Notes under the pieces: model-generated
The model's database searches: none
What the model saw: the letters and a program-made list of their open reading frames with translations, nothing else
What the model was told of the DNA's origin: nothing
Program-made: the position numbers and the translations under genes
Shown: positions 61,617 to 64,000 of the stretch, piece after piece
Position numbering within the stretch: the first letter of the stretch is position 1
Layout of the letters: the number at the start of each line of letters is the position of its first letter
From: Chryseobacterium sp. ISL-6
GTDB lineage: Bacteria > Bacteroidota > Bacteroidia > Flavobacteriales > Weeksellaceae
Direction of reading: 5' to 3'
DNA: 64,000 bases
Assembly: GCF_018613715.1 (NCBI RefSeq)
Contig: NZ_JAGGPT010000002.1
Location: 124,001 to 188,000, forward strand

Positions 61617-63896
61617 ATGAATTGGGGGAAATACAGAAATATAATTTTTTATGCAACCACGATTGCTGTTTTCTCTTGCCTGATGTACTACTTCATTATT
61701 GAAGGACAGACATTGGAGGTAAAAGAAAACCTTGTTGTAAAAACCAATACAGGATCTACCTGGGATAACTTTGTAGAAGCCTTTAAAACAAATCTTCATC
61801 ATCCATTAGCCCTTCTGCTGGCTCAGATCGTTACCATTATCCTGGTAGCCAGATTATTCGGATGGATCTGTATGAAAATAAAACAACCTACCGTAATCGG
61901 AGAAATGATTGCAGGTATTGTTTTAGGCCCCTCATTACTGGGAATGTATTTTCCTGATTTTTCAGGTTTCCTTTTCCCAAAAGAATCATTGGGGAACTTA
62001 CAGTTTTTAAGTCAGATCGGATTGATCCTGTTTATGTATATCGTTGGAATGGAACTTGACCTTAGCGTTCTGAGAAAAAAGGCTCACGATGCTGTTGTGA
62101 TCAGTCATGCAAGTATCATTATTCCGTTTGCATTGGGTATCGGTCTTTCCTATTATATCTATCAGGAGTTCGCTCCGGATGGTATTCAGTTTACCTCTTT
62201 TGCCTTATTCATTGCTATTTCTATGAGTATAACGGCCTTTCCGGTATTGGCAAGGATCGTTCAGGAGAGAAACCTTCAGAAAACAAAACTGGGAACCATC
62301 GTTATTACCTGTGCTGCAGCCGATGATATTACCGCATGGTGTATCCTTGCCGCAGTGATCGCTATTGTAAAAGCTGGTTCTTTTGCCAGTTCCATCTATG
62401 TGATCTTAATGGCGATCGGATATGTATTTTTCATGATCAAAATCGTAAGACCTTTCCTTAAAAGGATAGGAGATTTACAGGCTGGTAAAAACACCATCAA
62501 TAAGCCGATGGTTGCCATCTTCTTTTTAACCCTTATCCTTTCTGCCTATGTGACGGAAGTTATTGGAATCCATGCTTTATTCGGAGCATTTATGGCGGGA
62601 GCGATCATGCCTGAAAATGCTAAATTCCGTACGATGTTTATCGATAAAGTAGAAGATGTTGCTTTGGTTCTTTTACTGCCTTTATTCTTTGTATTTACGG
62701 GACTTCGTACGCAAATAGGATTATTAAACGATGGTCACCTTTGGATGACTGCAGGATTTATTATTCTGATTGCCGTTGCCGGTAAGTTTGCAGGAAGTGC
62801 ATTGGCTGCTAAATTCCTCGGCATCAACTGGAAGGAAAGTTTAACGATCGGGGCATTAATGAACACCAGAGGATTGATGGAATTAATCGTCCTGAACATT
62901 GGATATGACCTTGGGGTATTAGGTCCTGAGATCTTCGCTATGCTAGTCATTATGGCATTATTTACCACTTTTATGACTGGTCCGGCATTGGATTTCATCA
63001 ATTATGTTTTTAAATCTAAAAAAGATGAAGTAATACCTCAGGAGCATAATGATTCCAAGTATCGTGTTTTACTCTCTTTCGACAATCCTGAATCAGGAAG
63101 TACTTTACTGAAGCTTGCCCACGATTTCACCAATAAAATGAACGGTAACAAAAGTATTACCGCAATGAATATCGCTCCGGTGGAAGAAATGCACGCTTAT
63201 GAGATCAATGAATATGAGAATGAACAGTTTAAGAATGTCATAGAAACCTCCCATGACCTGAAATTGGAAGTAACTACCCTTTTCAAAGCTTCTACAGATA
63301 TTGAAAATGACCTTACCAGCATCTCCAACAAAGGCAATTATGACCTTCTTCTGATCATGCTTGGGAAATCGATGTATGAAGGAAGTTTATTGGGCAGGTT
63401 ATTAGGTTTCACAACGAAAATCATTAACCCTGAAAAGTTATTGAATACCGTAAAAGGAAAAGGTTATATTTTCAACAACTCTCCTTTTGACGATTTTACT
63501 TTACAGATTTTAGATAAGACCAACATTCCAGTCGGTGTCCTTGTAGAAAAAGATTTCAAAAGCGCTGATAAAGTATTTGTTCCGATCTTCAATCTTAGCG
63601 ATTTCTATTTATTGGAATATGCTAAAAGACTGATCAACAATAACAATTCACAGATCATTATTCTGGATGTCGCAGGACAGATCCGCAATAATATTGAAGT
63701 GAAAGAACTCATCAGAAGCATCGAACAGGTTGCACCCAATCACATCACTTTATATAACGAGAAAAAGATCGAAAAAGAATTTTTAAATTCCCAGGATCTT
63801 ATGCTCATCAGCAGTAAAAGCTGGAAAGGATTGATCGACACCAAAAGTATCTGGTTATCCGATATTCCTTCAGCTCTTATTATATCTAATCCATAA
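61617..63896 (+). CDS. cation:proton antiporter (CPA2) with C-terminal USP-like domain
   Basis: A 759-residue membrane protein. An extra N-terminal helix (about 10-27) precedes about twelve membrane helices of the Na+/H+ exchanger fold: MKIKQPTVIGEMIAGIVLGP, GMELDLSVLRKKAHDAVVISHAS, and the core AAADDITAWCILAAV with the two conserved acidic residues DD, then FFVFTGLRTQIGLLND and MNTRGLMELIVLNIGYDLG. Residues about 465-759 form a cytosolic region with UspA-like repeats (LLSFDNPESGSTLLKLAHDF). It exchanges Na+ or K+ for protons. ATG 61617 fits. Confidence 0.9.
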   Translation: MNWGKYRNIIFYATTIAVFSCLMYYFIIEGQTLEVKENLVVKTNTGSTWDNFVEAFKTNLHHPLALLLAQIVTIILVARLFGWICMKIKQPTVIGEMIAGIVLGPSLLGMYFPDFSGFLFPKESLGNLQFLSQIGLILFMYIVGMELDLSVLRKKAHDAVVISHASIIIPFALGIGLSYYIYQEFAPDGIQFTSFALFIAISMSITAFPVLARIVQERNLQKTKLGTIVITCAAADDITAWCILAAVIAIVKAGSFASSIYVILMAIGYVFFMIKIVRPFLKRIGDLQAGKNTINKPMVAIFFLTLILSAYVTEVIGIHALFGAFMAGAIMPENAKFRTMFIDKVEDVALVLLLPLFFVFTGLRTQIGLLNDGHLWMTAGFIILIAVAGKFAGSALAAKFLGINWKESLTIGALMNTRGLMELIVLNIGYDLGVLGPEIFAMLVIMALFTTFMTGPALDFINYVFKSKKDEVIPQEHNDSKYRVLLSFDNPESGSTLLKLAHDFTNKMNGNKSITAMNIAPVEEMHAYEINEYENEQFKNVIETSHDLKLEVTTLFKASTDIENDLTSISNKGNYDLLLIMLGKSMYEGSLLGRLLGFTTKIINPEKLLNTVKGKGYIFNNSPFDDFTLQILDKTNIPVGVLVEKDFKSADKVFVPIFNLSDFYLLEYAKRLINNNNSQIIILDVAGQIRNNIEVKELIRSIEQVAPNHITLYNEKKIEKEFLNSQDLMLISSKSWKGLIDTKSIWLSDIPSALIISNP

Positions 63897-63933
63897 TTTG
63901 TTTGATCGTTACCTGTATGAGAATACAGTTATT

Positions 63934-63965
63934 AAAAGACCAGCTTTTGAAAGCTGGTCTTTTTT
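63934..63965 (+). terminator. intrinsic terminator after antiporter
   Basis: Arms AAAAGACCAGCTT (63934-63946) and AAGCTGGTCTTTT (63951-63963) and then TT. Confidence 0.88.
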
Positions 63966-64000
63966 ATATTAATTATTTAGTTCCTTTTTTATCATCATCA

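Overview
The window is about 64 kb of AT-rich chromosome from a member of the Bacteroidota, class Flavobacteriia, most likely Chryseobacterium or a close relative in the Weeksellaceae. The reasons are: many starts preceded by the Bacteroidota -7 box TAnnTTTG with little Shine-Dalgarno signal; families largely restricted to this phylum (DUF5686 outer-membrane proteins, BT_3928-type DoxX protein, DUF1599, DUF937-OmpA fusion, LytS/LytTR pairs); and flavobacterial forms of DnaG and DnaJ that lack zinc ligands. The assignment rests on recognising protein families, not on a search. I see no rRNA, tRNA, CRISPR array, prophage, insertion sequence or conjugative element.

Layout. 1-7.7 kb: the 3' end of a TPP-dependent E1 dehydrogenase gene, a bestrophin channel, a divergent Lrp regulator and methionine gamma-lyase-like pair, a glycosyltransferase, and an SDR / AraC / NTF2-like group. 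7.7-20.3 kb: RNA and small-molecule methyltransferases, a ZIP transporter, a FadL-like porin beside a Gly/Asn/Arg-rich lipoprotein, proS, a DUF937-OmpA protein, an Nramp transporter, grpE-dnaJ, and an eroded pseudogene with two frameshifts and a stop. 20.3-29.5 kb: membrane acyltransferase, DUF808 protein, TPR / Crp / SRPBCC genes, a lipoprotein esterase, DedA, prfB without the usual frameshift site, an FAD oxidoreductase and an AAA+ ATPase with an odd Walker A motif. 29.6-36.1 kb: ABC exporter, L,D-transpeptidase-like lipoprotein, two tandem unknown membrane proteins, and an ECF sigma / ZAS anti-sigma / DUF417 / MsrAB cluster. 36.3-46 kb: alaS, two tandem DUF5686 proteins, a small unknown protein, an M28 peptidase. 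46-53 kb: folP divergent from a DUF1599 / BT_3928 / TerB-like / S9 peptidase / hypothetical / tpiA run. 53-64 kb: phytase-like lipoprotein, clpP, dnaG, tsaE, alanine dehydrogenase, a LytS/LytTR two-component pair and a CPA2 cation/proton antiporter.

Most genes are housekeeping or envelope genes in short operons separated by clear intrinsic terminators. The most coherent candidate system is the sigma / anti-sigma / DUF417 / MsrAB block at 33.6-36.1 kb, which I read as a redox- or hypochlorite-responsive methionine repair module. Other points worth a look are the zinc-ligand losses in DnaG and DnaJ, the AAA+ protein with an IF2-N-like head, the paired CxxC membrane proteins, nested-hairpin intergenic repeats, and promoters lying so close to start codons that very short or absent 5' leaders are predicted.
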